From Pyrrhoderma lamaoense (Eukaryota > Basidiomycota > Agaricomycetes > Hymenochaetales > Hymenochaetaceae), in assembly GCA_002794735.1 (NCBI GenBank), contig NBAZ01000003.1, positions 1,426,001 through 1,490,000 of the forward strand: 64,000 nt of DNA, given 5' to 3'. The translations under genes were made by a program, and so were the position numbers. The notes beneath the pieces are model-generated. The model did not search any database, was not told the DNA's origin, and worked only from the letters and a program-made list of their open reading frames with translations. Shown here piece by piece: positions 50,308 to 62,800 of the stretch; position 1 is the first letter of the stretch, and each line of letters begins with the position of its first letter.

Positions 50308-52056
50308 CGCAACTACGTATCTATAAGCCTACGCAAAGGTAATCCGACGGCTTTGATGTGGATATATAACGAAATTTGAATTCTACGCAAAGCGAGCGTA
50401 ATCGAGAGCTCAAAGATGCGACGGGTGCGACAATCGTCGTAGTCGTTAGTGAAAAGAGAATTACAGGCTAAAAGAGCTTCAGTCAGGAAGATGTTGAGTA
50501 GCTTAAGCACAGGCACTGTACGTCGATCCAAAGCTCTTGGGTCGGCTCTAGTGCCAGGAGGGGTAAGTCGGCATCTACGAGAGGGTATCGGCTCTCGAGA
50601 GATGAGGAACAATCTCATACATATACATATTTAACTATATATTCCTTTCCTTTCTCGTATCTAGTCTCCGGACAAGATGACGGACTTTACCCATGGAAAC
50701 ACAGGAATCATCTTTTCTGATATCGGAACTTTGGCAGAGGTACATGCGGTCACTAGAAAAAAAGGTACGAGAGGCGAAATACACTTTGCGCAAGAATCCA
50801 TGAGTCGGGATGCTTGGGAGGCTCGGGAGCCGACCGGGGCTGATTGAGATCGCATCCCGATCCAATTCAGTTAATTAACCACATGAATGATGGGAGAACA
50901 CATATACATAAGGTCTAAACATATACATGTAATTCTTTGATAGGAGGTCGAGAAGCCAGTACATGGAGCATACCCTAAAATAATTGGCGCCTTTTCTTTC
51001 TTGGAAGATGTGCCATTGATCGATTAGTGGTTGCCTTCGGTAACAGTTTTGTAGCTTGTGTAGGCAACTGCAACTGGATTCAAAATGATTTTCAAGAGCA
51101 AAATTTTTGCTGATGAGCTGTAGAGGGTAGCTACCCGAGATTTATGAGCCATGATGCTGCAAGGTAAGCGTTTCAGGTTCGACGAAACTAGATTTACGGA
51201 TTACGGCAAGTAGATTAATCTTTATGTCTTAGTCATCCATCTAAATATACTGAACATGCACTACTATAGTTGGCGTCCTAGTTGAAAGATGTCAACTCCT
51301 AAATCAAAGAGTAATCCGCTTTCTCTGTATACTTTCTTCCTTCCTTCTGAGTACATGCTGTGCTTTCTGGGAACCATCAGTTCAAGTACAAGCTATGCTA
51401 GGTAATACGTGATCACCATCGTTTCTTCACGCACGTATGAATTTCGGATAGATCTAATTTTATTCATAGCTGCCATTTGTAAGCTTTAGCCACAAAGGCT
51501 GTATTATAAAATTATTGGAGTGACGACTTGATTATTCAGTGTAGACTGCCAACCTGATAACTATTTTACATAGTGATTGATCCCAGATTTGTGTTCAAAT
51601 GACCTCTAGGATGACAATTGTCCATGGTAATGGCATGCGAGTATCTGAGTACATCATATCCACTATTTCAGGTGTTCGTCACACACTTTATGCTTGATTT
51701 CAATTCGCATATCATAAAGCACTACCGGATTGAGATGCCTACTCAATAATCTCTACTTCCATGTCTTGACAGATGATTGTCCAACTTTCAGCCTCAACTA
51801 CTCTAGTCTATACCTTGTTACAATACATACTAGTTTATGGATCTCCGATGGCGATGATATCTAATATGGGTAAAATTCACTTGAAACTGGGCCCTACCGG
51901 CCTTTTGTGATATATTGTGGCGTTCTGCCTGCACAACACATAGATCTACTGCACAACACTTTTAAACACATTTCAGAGCAAAATAAATGACTGAGAAATA
52001 GAATGAGTATATATGAGCATTATATAGTATACACAAAAATCAAATTAATCTTAGAA
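50308..52056. other. long intergenic region
   Basis: Spacer upstream of the receptor-like gene. Its proximal part must contain that gene's promoter and leader. The open frames in 50313-50865 on both strands are Arg/Ser-rich and have no family signature. Confidence 0.4.
52035..52039 (-). terminator. Pol III T5 terminator
   Basis: Five T residues on the transcribed (minus) strand, 17 bp beyond the tRNA-Gly 3' end. Position and length suit RNA polymerase III termination. Confidence 0.7.
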
Positions 52057-52127
52057 TGCATTAAGAGGGAATCGAACCCCCGGCGGGTCGATGGCAACGA
52101 CCCAGGTTACCACTACCCCATTAATGC
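52057..52127 (-). tRNA. tRNA-Gly(GCC)
   Basis: A full cloverleaf can be folded on the minus strand. The acceptor stem GCATTAA pairs with TTAATGC, followed by discriminator A. A D arm with GGTAGTGGTAA-type loop follows. The anticodon stem GGTCG/CGACC encloses the loop TTGCCAT, which places anticodon GCC at 34-36. The T arm has GGTTCGATTCC. Length 71 nt, variable loop 4 nt, no intron. GCA(T) start and GCC anticodon fit eukaryotic glycine tRNA. Confidence 0.95.
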
Positions 52128-53188
52128 TTAAGGAGAAGTTTGGATTGGTTATGATGCAACCTGCATCATTTGGACAAACGTGCTTTAGACCACACTTCAT
52201 TTTCAGTGTCCATTTGGATAGATAACTTCTTGCCGAAGGCATAATCTGATGATTGTCCAGAAAGGGGCATATATTGATTATTATATCAAATGACACTGAG
52301 TGTATACTGTATTGTATACTTTGGCACATTGTTATATTGCCAGTCAAGGCTTGGGATCACCCTGTAGACAATAACAAGGGGAGGGAGGGGAAAAAACTTG
52401 CAAATAAGTGGAGAAACCGAGAAGAAATGAGAGCGAAATTGTCGACATAATTTTAATAGAGAAAAGTGATTTTTAAAATGAATAAACAGTGAATGTTTTA
52501 CAAACACTGGCACAAGGACCACACGTTTCTAATCGTTATCTTCTGTTTATCTGACGTGAAAGCACATAATATCCATGGAACTACTCAGGCTGCTACTAAC
52601 GCCGTCTTCCAATTCCAATGTCCATTGACGACTGTCGTCCACCTCCTTTCATCCGTCCTTGATCCCAGCCCCTAGTCAGTCCATCAATATCTACCACTCT
52701 CTATTCTCTCCGGTGCCCGAATACTAGCGCTCCTTTTGCCGACCCCCTCGTCTGACGCGTTCCCATACGTGGAATCTCCCTCAGTTGCCTGATCCCTGGT
52801 CTTTCTACCGTTCTTACTTTTTCTTTTAATTTTTTTAATCTCCTCTAACAACATCCTTTTGCTCCGACTCAAAAAAAAGCAGTAGTCGTGGTCCTCCGAT
52901 TGGAATTTCGTTGCTATCAAAGTAGTAAAGAAATCTAATTATTCTCAAATCAAGTAACCGACTCTTCGGGCGATCGGTTTTACTTTCAGTTCGTTGGAAG
53001 AGAAAAGCACAAGAGAGAGGGAGGTGACCATACGCTTGCGCACGTCATTCGCCGCGGCCAGTGCTTCATTTGCATCCGGCTCTCGTTGAGACAGTCGAGC
53101 CACACGGGAGATAGAGTATAAGCGAGAAGAGGGACAAGGGTTGTTGGCAAGGAATACGGAATAAATAATAAGGTAATATAAAAAGGGA
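52128..53188. other. intergenic region
   Basis: Between the tRNA and the next plus-strand gene. Contains AT-rich sequence and short frames with no support. Confidence 0.4.
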
Positions 53189-55357
53189 ATGGCAGCATTA
53201 CAAGTGCAACAGAGGAGGTCCAGAAGCCGGACAGTTGATGCGTGGTTAGCGCTCGCGGACGACTTCGATGCCAAGCGTCGTGTTGCCGGTGTTTACGGCG
53301 GTGAGCTTTTGAGCATATGCTGCTCTTTTTACATGTCTTGTCCCAATATTCATTATTTAGTTTTAACATCTTTTTGCCCTTTTCTGACTTTTATTCTCCG
53401 TAAATCTTTTCAAACTTCTTGGAAATGGAAAACAAAACATGATTTCGACGATCCATTCTTTACGTGGATGCATTCTTTGATGGCGTCGTAGTTGATTTTC
53501 GAGTTCCCGAACCGAGTGACGCACACCGACGCACATTACGGCTACTAGTTGAGGCAGCTTCTCTCAAGCCTCGTCTGGTCCGGAAGGGTGGGGATGTCCT
53601 TGATCGTCTCGAACAGGTGAGTTGTGTTCCGATCAGTTTCATTCGCTGTGGCACTGCAGAAGCCATTTCTCAGTCAAATATTTCCTATAAAAAGCTATTT
53701 ATGACAAGTTTATGATGTGTTCATATGTTGATATATTGCGAATCTAGCATCCGGTCCTCGCTAATTACTCTACATTGGAATCAGCAACTCCAACAGCGGA
53801 TTCTCAGCATCAGCAGAGAGCGTCAAATCTCGCATATCCATATTCAGATGTTTTGTGCACTCCCACTGGAGACGCCTTCAACTCTTCGTTCCCGTGTGGG
53901 ATGAATATAGCAACGTATACCTCCGACTCCGAATTTGAAACGGGAACGGAGCGCAGTGCTACTCCACGTGCTGATACCGATACAGAAATTGAACTTGAAG
54001 AATGGATCCACAGCCAGAATTTAGCACCTAGTTCTCCCAGTAGTACTCAATCTTCAAAGAGTCCTTATCAATTTCGTGTACCCGAATTACCTTCTCGAAT
54101 AACCCAACAGAATCAGCAGGCGAACCAGGATCAGCAAGTAGATTATCCCAAAACACGTCCTAGGGCACCTTCTGCTCCGACCCCACACTTTTTCAATTCC
54201 GGTGTTATACCACCGTCAGGGGGCGGGGAGGCGTTCCTCATTCGCCTCAATCCATAGGATCCGCTTCTGGATCGACGCCCTCGCTTTCTTCGTCGTCATC
54301 AACGGCATCTTCATTATCTAGCACGAGTTCGATTCATAAAAGGAATCGCCGTGGAACGGAGAGTGCCCTTCGGCCGGTTTATACGCGACGCTCGCCTCTT
54401 GTATCTTCTCCCTCATCTGCTTCGTCAATTTCAAATGCGCCATCGGTCCCTCTAATTCCCACTGGATCGACTTTGGGGAGACCAAGAGCAAAGTCCACTC
54501 TTGTGCATAGCACTTCTGGGACCGTAGAGAATGTATCTGTGGCTCCAGGTGATATTAACAGAGGTGGTTTTCCTGGAGCTCCTGGGGATCACTTAAAATC
54601 GGGGCTTATGGATACAGGTATCCTGCTCACCCACCATATCCCCCACAACCTCTGGTTCCAATAACCTCTGGCCCGGCATCAGCGCCAGCTCTCGGTACCC
54701 CTCATCCTCAGCAGCTTATGCAATCGGTAACAGGTGGTCCTCAAGTTCAAAATGCCTGGGCTACTTCATGGGATGGGTGTAGTACACGAGAGTCAGATGT
54801 ACAAGGTCTATCGACCATGAAGATTCAGGGACTTGGAGACGATATGGGTGGCTGGGGACGTGTTTCAGACCCATTACCAGGTTTTCAGCAGCAGAGGCCA
54901 CCTATCCATCCGACCGATACGACTCCCTACACCTATCAGATGCAAACTGACCAAGGGATCCCTACTACTTTTAGTGTAGGAGGCGGGGGCGGGGAAGCGC
55001 TCAGGTATCGAACAATCAGGAATCCCTGGGTATTCAAGGATACAACGCGCCTGTTTCGCTATCTGTTCCGCAGGGTGTTCAAACTCAAGTTGTTGACCAG
55101 TCTTTGCCTATGGATTATATTAATCAACAACAGTCCGAATCGGCTGATTATTCTAGTCACTCGATGACAATGTCCCAGTCCATGCCAGCTTCGGCATACT
55201 ATAACAATACGTCAGCGGAAGTTGACATATCAAAGTACGTTCAGAAATTAGTCTATGCTTGTTATGTCTCTCATAATTAATTTGATTCCATCTTTATAGA
55301 TATGGTTCTTACAGTAACTTTTCGTCCCCCTTCAATACGATGAACAGAATGCAATAG
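53189..55357 (+). CDS. disordered orphan protein, about 594 aa (three frame breaks)
   Basis: Exons 53189-53300, 53492-53616, 53748-55234 and 55300-55357. The N-terminal 80 residues look folded: RTVDAWLALADDFDAKRRVA then DAHRRTLRLLVEAASLKPRL and KGGDVLDRLEQHPVLANY. The rest is Ser/Pro/Gln/Gly-rich, with PYPPQPLVP-type stretches. The frame is lost three times, each at a G4 run: 54225-54228, 54601-54604 and 54991-54994. Restoring one base at each makes the whole reading continuous to YVQK and the last exon YGSYSNFSSPFN, with all intron phases agreeing. No family recognised. It may be a regulatory or RNA-linked disordered protein, but that is only inference. Confidence 0.68.
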
Positions 55358-57377
55358 CAAAAAGAAATATGACACCTATTACAAGTACCATAAATCGTAA
55401 AAATGTAGCAGGGTGAAAATGGAAGGGACGCTCAGAGATATTCTAGTAGGACACAAAAAAGATAAAGAGGAATAATATCACTCCGGAGCACCACATCTAC
55501 CTCACACTCTTCCCCACGACGGCAGGCATTGTGATTGGTTACCAACTGGTTTTCAATTTAGGACGATCTCTGTAACTGAACAGTACTATTACTCTTCTTC
55601 TTCAGCTGACATCCTTACACAACAAGTCTCTTTTCTTTTCTACTTGAACTTTCTCATTTTGTGTAATTATGCTTGATCCGCTCCTTCTTTGATCTGATTT
55701 AGTAATAATCGCTTGAATTTCCTCTTTTGTAATCCAAACAGTGACCTGTATGCCTTTCAGCTCTGTTTTCTCTTGTTCTCTTTTTAGTACGATCTTGGGG
55801 CCGTTAACTATACACATTATTCTTTTCTCTGGTGGCAATTGATTCTCGTTTCCTAGTAGTATTTGTTCCCCACTTCAATCCAACACAATCAGACATGGCG
55901 TTTCGTACATACATATTTTTACATTCCCCCTCCTCAGAAATCAGTAATTTAATCCTTCGCATCTATGAATCTTTCCACGCTGTATGTTCTAACTACTTTG
56001 TCTTTCAACAGCAAAGATCTGAAATCTATGAACAATCCTATTATTGTAATGTAATGTAGCTAACGAAGTAAGTGTATGTAGTCCAATATACTGATACTGA
56101 TCGCACTGTGTTTTGTAATATGCCGTAGTGTACCTGCACTATGGTTACGCATACGTTATTTAGCTGTATTGTCCGATGTACTTAATGAAGCCCGAAATAA
56201 TTCGACGCCAACTTCATGAACCACTTTCCATCAGGCGCTATTATGGTCGGATACTCTGGACATGCGGGTAGCATCATTTCTTGCACCCTTTAGTAAGTTA
56301 TGTCGTGATAATACAACGCCAAGAGAGTATGAACAACCTTCAGTTTCTTATCTTAATCCCTTTCATTGGACGGGTATGGATTACTACCTCCATGAAGCTT
56401 TAAGAAAGAAAAATACAACCACAAAAGCTCACTTCATACGCCTTAGATACTAAAGGAGTCGTTCTCCTTCTTTACCCTTCTCAAGTGTTCAACTCGTCGA
56501 TGATAAAAACTGTATAAGCGAACCTGGATATAATTAGTGACGAAAGGAGTAGTAGGATGACAAGACATGATAGCTGCTCCTGCGATGCTAGTTGATACGA
56601 TTTTAGCTAATAACTAAGCTAATTTGTTATATCCTATGTCAGATGTATCATGTCATACTAAGTCATAGAACAATAGTTGTAGAAATGATGAACTGGAATG
56701 TTTGATGAGTAAAGATCCTGTGATGCATATCACGGTCTCACTTTGAATTAGTGCATCTGTCTTGAGATAGGTGACATATAATTCATATTTTATATGTAAA
56801 CAGTGTTATTGATCAGATTTGAAAAGTTGTTGATTTCCGAAAAAGCAGTAAGTGTAACTGCTGCTAATAATGGACAGGGTACCTCGAAATACCTGTTTGA
56901 TAGTGAACGTTCGGTCCGTCTAGCTCCGAACTGTCCACCACAGGATTCACAAAACATTACCGTATGGGACAAGTATCCACCAATCAACAAAAATCTTCTT
57001 CTACGTTCTCAGGGCATGGTGTATGCGTTCTGTAGCTTAGAAGTTAGATTTAGCTAGCAAAATACCAAGTATTATAGGTCTATTTTCAGTCTTTTTTATA
57101 CACGAAACGTCTTTTTTATACACGAAACAAAACTTTATTAGTGGATAGATGAACATAACACAATGTAGTAAATCCACCTCTTCCTGTCATCCTTTTAGTG
57201 TTTCCGATGACCGTCTTGTAGCGTAGTAAAATGGATGTGCATGGTGTGTTACTAGTATCCACACGGGAACCTATCAATCCAAACCTTTGGACTTGTCAAT
57301 GAGGTCGACCTTCTACTCACATGAAGGAGGTAAAGGGTATGAGCCATATCCCTGAGGTTCATTTTTTTCAGTATTTT
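55358..57377. other. long intergenic region
   Basis: Two kilobases with no supported gene. Minor frames at 55602-55838 (minus), 56262-56453 (plus) and 56803-57057 (plus) have somewhat protein-like composition but no domain, splice partners or promoter evidence. A 20-bp tandem duplication lies at 57089-57128. Confidence 0.4.
57089..57128. repeat. perfect 20-bp tandem repeat, two copies
   Basis: The unit GTCTTTTTTATACACGAAAC occurs twice without any mismatch and with no gap. Recent slippage duplication or an assembly artefact. Confidence 0.95.
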
Positions 57378-58226
57378 TTAGATGTGCATACTAGAAACAC
57401 CCCTATCCGCCGTAGCAACCTCTGCATCGATTGAGGGTCGTGGTCCGTCATTAGTTACTGTATTCTTCTCATTTGCTTCTCCAACAATTTCGGGTGAAAT
57501 GCTACTGGGCCCGTTAACATCTTCATCACCTAATTCATCTTCAACGTCGTCGGCCGATAGAGGAGTTGGGGTAGATGCGGCATCAAGTTCTAAGTCCATT
57601 GCACCGACAAGCCACCGAGCACCTTCGTCCCAGCCTGCTAACTCAGCTTCTCCAAGTGGAGTGTGCCCCGCATTATTTTGGATCATAATCAATGCAGCAC
57701 CTATAGCATCTGTACTTTCGGATCCAGGCCCGGATTCAGATTCAGACACATCTTTCTTGGTTTTGTTTTTCTCCGAGTCTAGATCGGAAGAGTTCTCACT
57801 CGTTGTTTTTTGAGGTGCAAAGTTTACAAGATGTTGGACACAAGGCAAGTGCGCGTTTAGACACGCCCAGTGAAGAGGTGTACTTCCCGCCTCATTACGA
57901 GCACGGACAAAATTATGGGGTATTTCCAGTGAAAGAATGTATTGCAAGATATCTACATTGGAAGAGGATATGCGTTAGGTAAACTGAATATCTTCTTAAG
58001 TACCGCTCCAAAAGCTTGGAGGGCCTAGAAACTGATAACATGACTTACCAACATGACCATTTGCACAACACATGTGCAAGACACAGTTTCCTCGTTCATC
58101 GCGTGCGTTTACAAGTTCATTTACGCCGAACTTGGCTACGAATGCTCGAACATCTCCAATGTCCCCATATCGGCATGCAAGCAAGAGATCATCTACTTCC
58201 TCCACCTGAACAGCTTCGGAACTCAT
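57378..58226 (-). CDS. ankyrin-repeat protein, Yar1-like
   Basis: Exons 58226-58049 and 57952-57378; 251 codons, 250 aa, in phase. After VEEVDDLLLACRYGDIGDVR come ankyrin repeats NARDERGNCVLHMCCANGHV and ARNEAGSTPLHWACLNAHLP, then a third half-repeat QNNAGHTPLGEAELAGWDEG. An acidic, Glu/Asp/Ser-rich stretch interrupts before the third repeat, and the C-terminus is acidic (VEDELGDEDVNG). The layout matches yeast Yar1, a chaperone for ribosomal protein Rps3, which also pairs a few ankyrin repeats with an acidic tail. The role here is inferred. The 5' end faces the remnant at 58473. Confidence 0.8.
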
Positions 58227-58472
58227 TTTCGACGAGAAAGGTCGTTATAGATAGTGTACAATTTCGAGATTTTGATGAATATTATACAATTTCCGGGAAA
58301 CGTCGAGCTTGTGTGCTTAGCACATTTTTGTAGTTTTAGATAGTTCGCCTTGCCGATCAGACTGAGTTCAAGCCAAAAAATTGATATGGATTTTCTTATT
58401 TTTTACTTACCAAATTTATACTTACGTAATCTATGTTATGAATAAAATTAACAGCTATCCACTCAATTGTAG

Positions 58473-58685
58473 ATTCATTTCCTAGAGAAAGTAAACACAA
58501 ATGATCGAGAATCTTATGTACTGATACTAGGCATTCGATTTGTGCCAACGTTATGGACTTATCGAGTCACGGGTCTTCAAAAACGCATTGAAAACGCTCT
58601 TTGTCGAAGCTATCTGCGGGAAGGTGTAATCCAACATATCTTCGGAAATGAAAGTGATGCAAATTCATCAGAATCTTCTACATAA
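58473..58685 (+). pseudogene. coding-like exon remnant, part A
   Basis: A 71-codon open stretch preceded by an AG acceptor (TTGTAG). It reads like protein: FLEKVNTNDRESYVLILGIR, then WTYRVTGLQKRIENALCRSY and LREGVIQHIFGNESD. No upstream exon or start could be found, because the ankyrin gene lies just before it. Probably the remains of a gene that continues in part B. Family not recognised. Confidence 0.4.
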
Positions 58686-59068
58686 CTTTGCGACCCGAGT
58701 TGACATCTCATGGTATTAGCCATTCCTATATCTCCGAATCAATTTTTTTCTAGAAATGAATCAGGAATGTTAACTTCTTTTCCCAATCTCCGAATATGGA
58801 CAAAAAACTGTTTTCTTGAAGGCCATTGATGTACGTCCCTAAATCTCGCGCCTCTGAAATCGAGGTTGGAGTAGAACTCTCGGACATCACGGAGTGAGAA
58901 ACTATAACATCATATCATAGAGAAACTATCTTCACTGAAATACTGATCAATATAACAGAAACATGAGAGGTACTCGGAAAAACTACCGACTAGTGGTATC
59001 AACTTCAGTTCTTCGGCGAGGGGTACAATAGGCATTGTCTTGTACATGTACACTCTTCACTCTACGTA

Positions 59069-59401
59069 AAATTGAAAAGTGAAGTAGGAATTTCTAGACT
59101 TAAGGTGACGTCGGTCAAGGAAATTTTCGAAAAATCCGAAGGCCTAGCTGTAATTCTCAAAGACGCCGATACCTCTAAGGAAACTTTTCCAGCCATTATA
59201 GTGCAACAGTTTTCTCGTGACCTTCTGTAGAACTCCAAAAGCATCGCCGTTCAAAGAAGATCTGAACTTATTAACAATGGAATGAAGCCTTTGGATGAAT
59301 TCGGACAGTGAGCAGCAAAGGTATCTCGAGACATACTTTCATCTCTGTTTGGTCCAGAACCTGACTATTACCTGCCAAAGCTCCATCCCAACTCCAAATA
59401 A
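59069..59401 (+). pseudogene. decayed coding remnant, part B, with three in-frame stops
   Basis: One reading frame keeps protein character for about 110 codons across three stops (TAG 59228, TGA 59309, TAA 59399). Examples: SRLKVTSVKEIFEKSEGLAV, DTSKETFPAIIVQQFSRDLL, then after the stop SIAVQRRSELINNGMKPLDE, and after the next SRDILSSLFGPEPDYYLPKL. All three stops can arise from Gln or Arg codons by C-to-T change, as in methylation-driven or RIP-like decay. Function unknown. Confidence 0.5.
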
Positions 59402-59858
59402 GGCAGTACGTAGTAATGTTTATCACGAAAGAATTCATCGAATGCTTATAATAATCATGTTATAAGGTCTACCATAGATGCAGTGCTTTATTCGCACTAC
59501 CCAGATAGTAATTTCACAAACAACGCAAGTTTTGAGATTTATTTATGAGTAACAGATATCTATTTCTCCTCTCGTTACTTACTACCTTCTCTGGTATCAC
59601 CCGTGCAAGTACCTTGTACTAAAGTCATGCGCACGTAAAAGAAATCTGCATATTCTGTATTCGGCTTTTGTACATTGCTAAATTAACTCCCTTCACGTTT
59701 TTTGCATATGTAGTATGTGACTGATCATTGGAGTTTATCGCTGTAGTTATCTATCTTCAAAGGTATAAAGGTTTGGAAAGTTCATCTCTATCTACCTCCA
59801 GACAACCAACGCGTCTCTCTCAGAATCCGTCCTACAACTACCCTTTCGAATTTACAAA
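59402..59858. other. upstream region of the modular gene
   Basis: AT-rich spacer with pyrimidine-rich patches. Should hold the promoter of the nine-exon gene. No defined element recognised. Confidence 0.4.
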
Positions 59859-62800
59859 ATGTGTCTCGGAAATCGTGCAAAGGTTGCCTCTGACTATGTC
59901 AATGGACAACTACGTACTTTGTACGAAAATGCACAGCACTGTGCTAGGCATCATGGTACAGGTTTGAAACCATCTAAGGAGATGGTTACTGTAGAATACG
60001 CAACTTGTCTTGCCGAGTTCTATGGGCCTGGAAAGCACTCTCGTCAGCACCCTTCAACCAAGGATCTATCTTTCTTTGCGAAATTTGGGCAACCTCGGAT
60101 CGAGTTCATCTGTAACCACGAAATCATTTTCAAAATAAATATACAAGAAGGTCATTACAATCTTGAAGGTCAAAAAAGTAACGCAATCCAGTAGGTCCAA
60201 AGATGGTTCTTCTTTCATCATTTGTGTGCTAAGGCATTTCCGATTTGAAGGGAGGACATTGTGGATTGTACTATAGCCTTCCGTATCGCCTTTAATACGC
60301 ATATAGAAAAACTCCAAAGCAGGTTCATCGGCAATGGGGATGAGCATGTTACGACTATCCTCGTACTAGAGATGGGCTGTATGTTGCTTTGATCTCTCCA
60401 GGATAATCAATGTGCTAACGGTGTTGTAGCCGCCTGCTTCCTCCTGGAGCATTCAATATCTCCTGATATCAGCGACGTATCAAAGCTTGCCAGTTATCTT
60501 TCCTCCTATTATCTACCCCTACTAGCTAGAGCTGGCCACCATGTCCTCTACTCTTTACCAGACTTCGATAACTTGGCGGTAACGACCGCATTCATCGATT
60601 ACTCGTTCCTTAGAGAAGACTCTATCATCGTCGACAAAATCTATGATATCAGTGTGAAGGATATAAACATGCATCTCCGCGGCTTATGGTTCCAGGCCTA
60701 CTCACATGTATCTGAATATGGCGTGCAGGACGATAATATCGCTCAGACATTCCTATCTGAAACGCGCTTCCCTGCACTAGACTGTAACGAGAGGCCTCCA
60801 TTTAGACTGGTACTTGGTCCAATGGGGGTCCGTCTGTTGTGTAGTAAGGAGCTAATTCTAGACATCGACGTTCAAGATGCACAGATTCTTGATGCTACTG
60901 GAAGGTATGCGGAGATAGGTGATATTTCTATGCATCGATGACTAATTTGTTATCTTAGCTCTATCGAACTTGCAGTTGAAGACGTCAAGCTCGCATATAT
61001 AGTTGGAATTAAATATTCAGAACATGATAACGGTGGATCTAAACAGATTGAACTTGACTTCACAAGTGAGTTACGTTAGCCCCCTACCAGCATTATCCGA
61101 CTTATTCGTTTCAAATAGATGAGGCTAGGTTTTGTGAACATCTTTCAGATTTCACAAACTGCTCAGTTGCTCGTATCAAAAACATCTTGGTTGGGCAAGC
61201 TGGTCCACAACTTATTAAAATGCTGGAAAAAACGAACAACACAACCATTTACTATCACGACGAGAGCATTCATGTCCAAGACGGTGACATCGAAGATGAT
61301 ACACATGTACCAACAACAACACCAGAATTCCCAACAGAACCAGAAGGGCCCTACTGGTCGAAAGTTGATGAGGACATCTTAAACAACTCGCGTCTAGGGA
61401 CGTCCGATCTTGTTATGGCCTTGACCCAGCACTCAATAAATAGCCATTTTAAGGATATTTGGATGAATGCGTGTCGACGGTATCAGGAGACTAACAAATA
61501 TGAAAGCGAGTCCAGTCTTGCATACTTTGTCTGTTATCACCCTGAAACAATGGAAGAGCTTTTTAAGGCTACTTTCCTTGAGCCAAAAGTTCAACTGATT
61601 TGTGAAAAAGGGTCGAAGAGTGTTATTCTGTACATCACTCTCGATGAAGGTGAACTGAAGCCTTTGGGCCCAGAAAAGACGTTGCAACCGGAGTAAGAAT
61701 TTCTTTTGAATAATACCCCAAGCTCCATACTGACCACTTCATTTAGAGCCGAGTCCTACCCTTTCTCTCAATGGCGTTTGGCGTTTGAAGTTAAACTGGA
61801 TATCGAAGATTCTCCTGAAGAAATCATTCAAAGTACCATCCACAATCGCTTAGATCACCAGCAAGAAGCCGGTTTCAAGCAACTCGTTTTACGCTTGGAT
61901 AGTGAGTAATATTGATACTTCTCGCTATATCTACCTACTTAAAACCAAATTTGACCCGGTTAGCCGCAAAGTTCAAGTTGAAATTGTCGACTATTCCAGG
62001 GTTACTGGAAGGTTCCGATTATCGTTTAACGTTCAAGCGCTTCGAAGCACTTGTTTACTACATTCAATACCATTACTTCACTGTCTTGACTCATGAGTAT
62101 CACCACATACTCTATTGGATTCCAGAGAATTTTTCCCGCTTATCTCAGTTGAAAGATCTTGAGATCCAGTTCGATATTGTTCCTTTTGTTTATTCCCCTG
62201 GGGCGCCTCCCCGTCAGGGTCTACGCGGAAAAGACAGCTATATCTTTGAAAGGAACGCAATACTTATACGATGCATAACAGAGAGAAGTGCAATGGTTAT
62301 TGAAGATGAAAGTGCTACCGAGTGCATGAATTGGGTTTCTGGATCCGGAAAGGATGTCCCTTACGGATCCATCTGCCTTTCCAACGAAGTCTTCCTCAAA
62401 AAAGCGCTCTTTCCCGTTCTAGAACGCGTCAATCGTGAAACCACAATAGTACCTACTTTCTCTGGGGTCATTGATGGTCAATGGATTATCGAACTGACAA
62501 CATGGGGCGATGCCAATGCGATCAAACCTGCTTCTTGTGGTTGTGTCACCCAGCAATTGAACGACGAAGGATCCTTGGACTTTGTGTATAGAAACCGCGA
62601 CTACTGGGCCTATGAACATGAGGGTTGTTCAAATAACGGTTGCTATTCTATTGAATGTGAGTGCAATATTATTTAGTCCTCTCCTTCCAATGTAATTAAT
62701 TTTCTCGAAGCTATAACAAGAAATGTATTTTCCCTACCGACATGTAGAACAGAAACACCAGAGCTAAAGATTCGGGGTGAAGTAAAATTAGTACTTTCTT

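Noticed and set aside
50449..50865. Arg-rich open frames on both strands upstream of the receptor-like gene
   Set aside because: Overlapping frames on opposite strands with no family motifs; probably leader/promoter sequence.
56262..57057. Short plus-strand frames that read somewhat like protein
   Set aside because: No domain, no splice context and the opposite strand is equally open in part; left as spacer.
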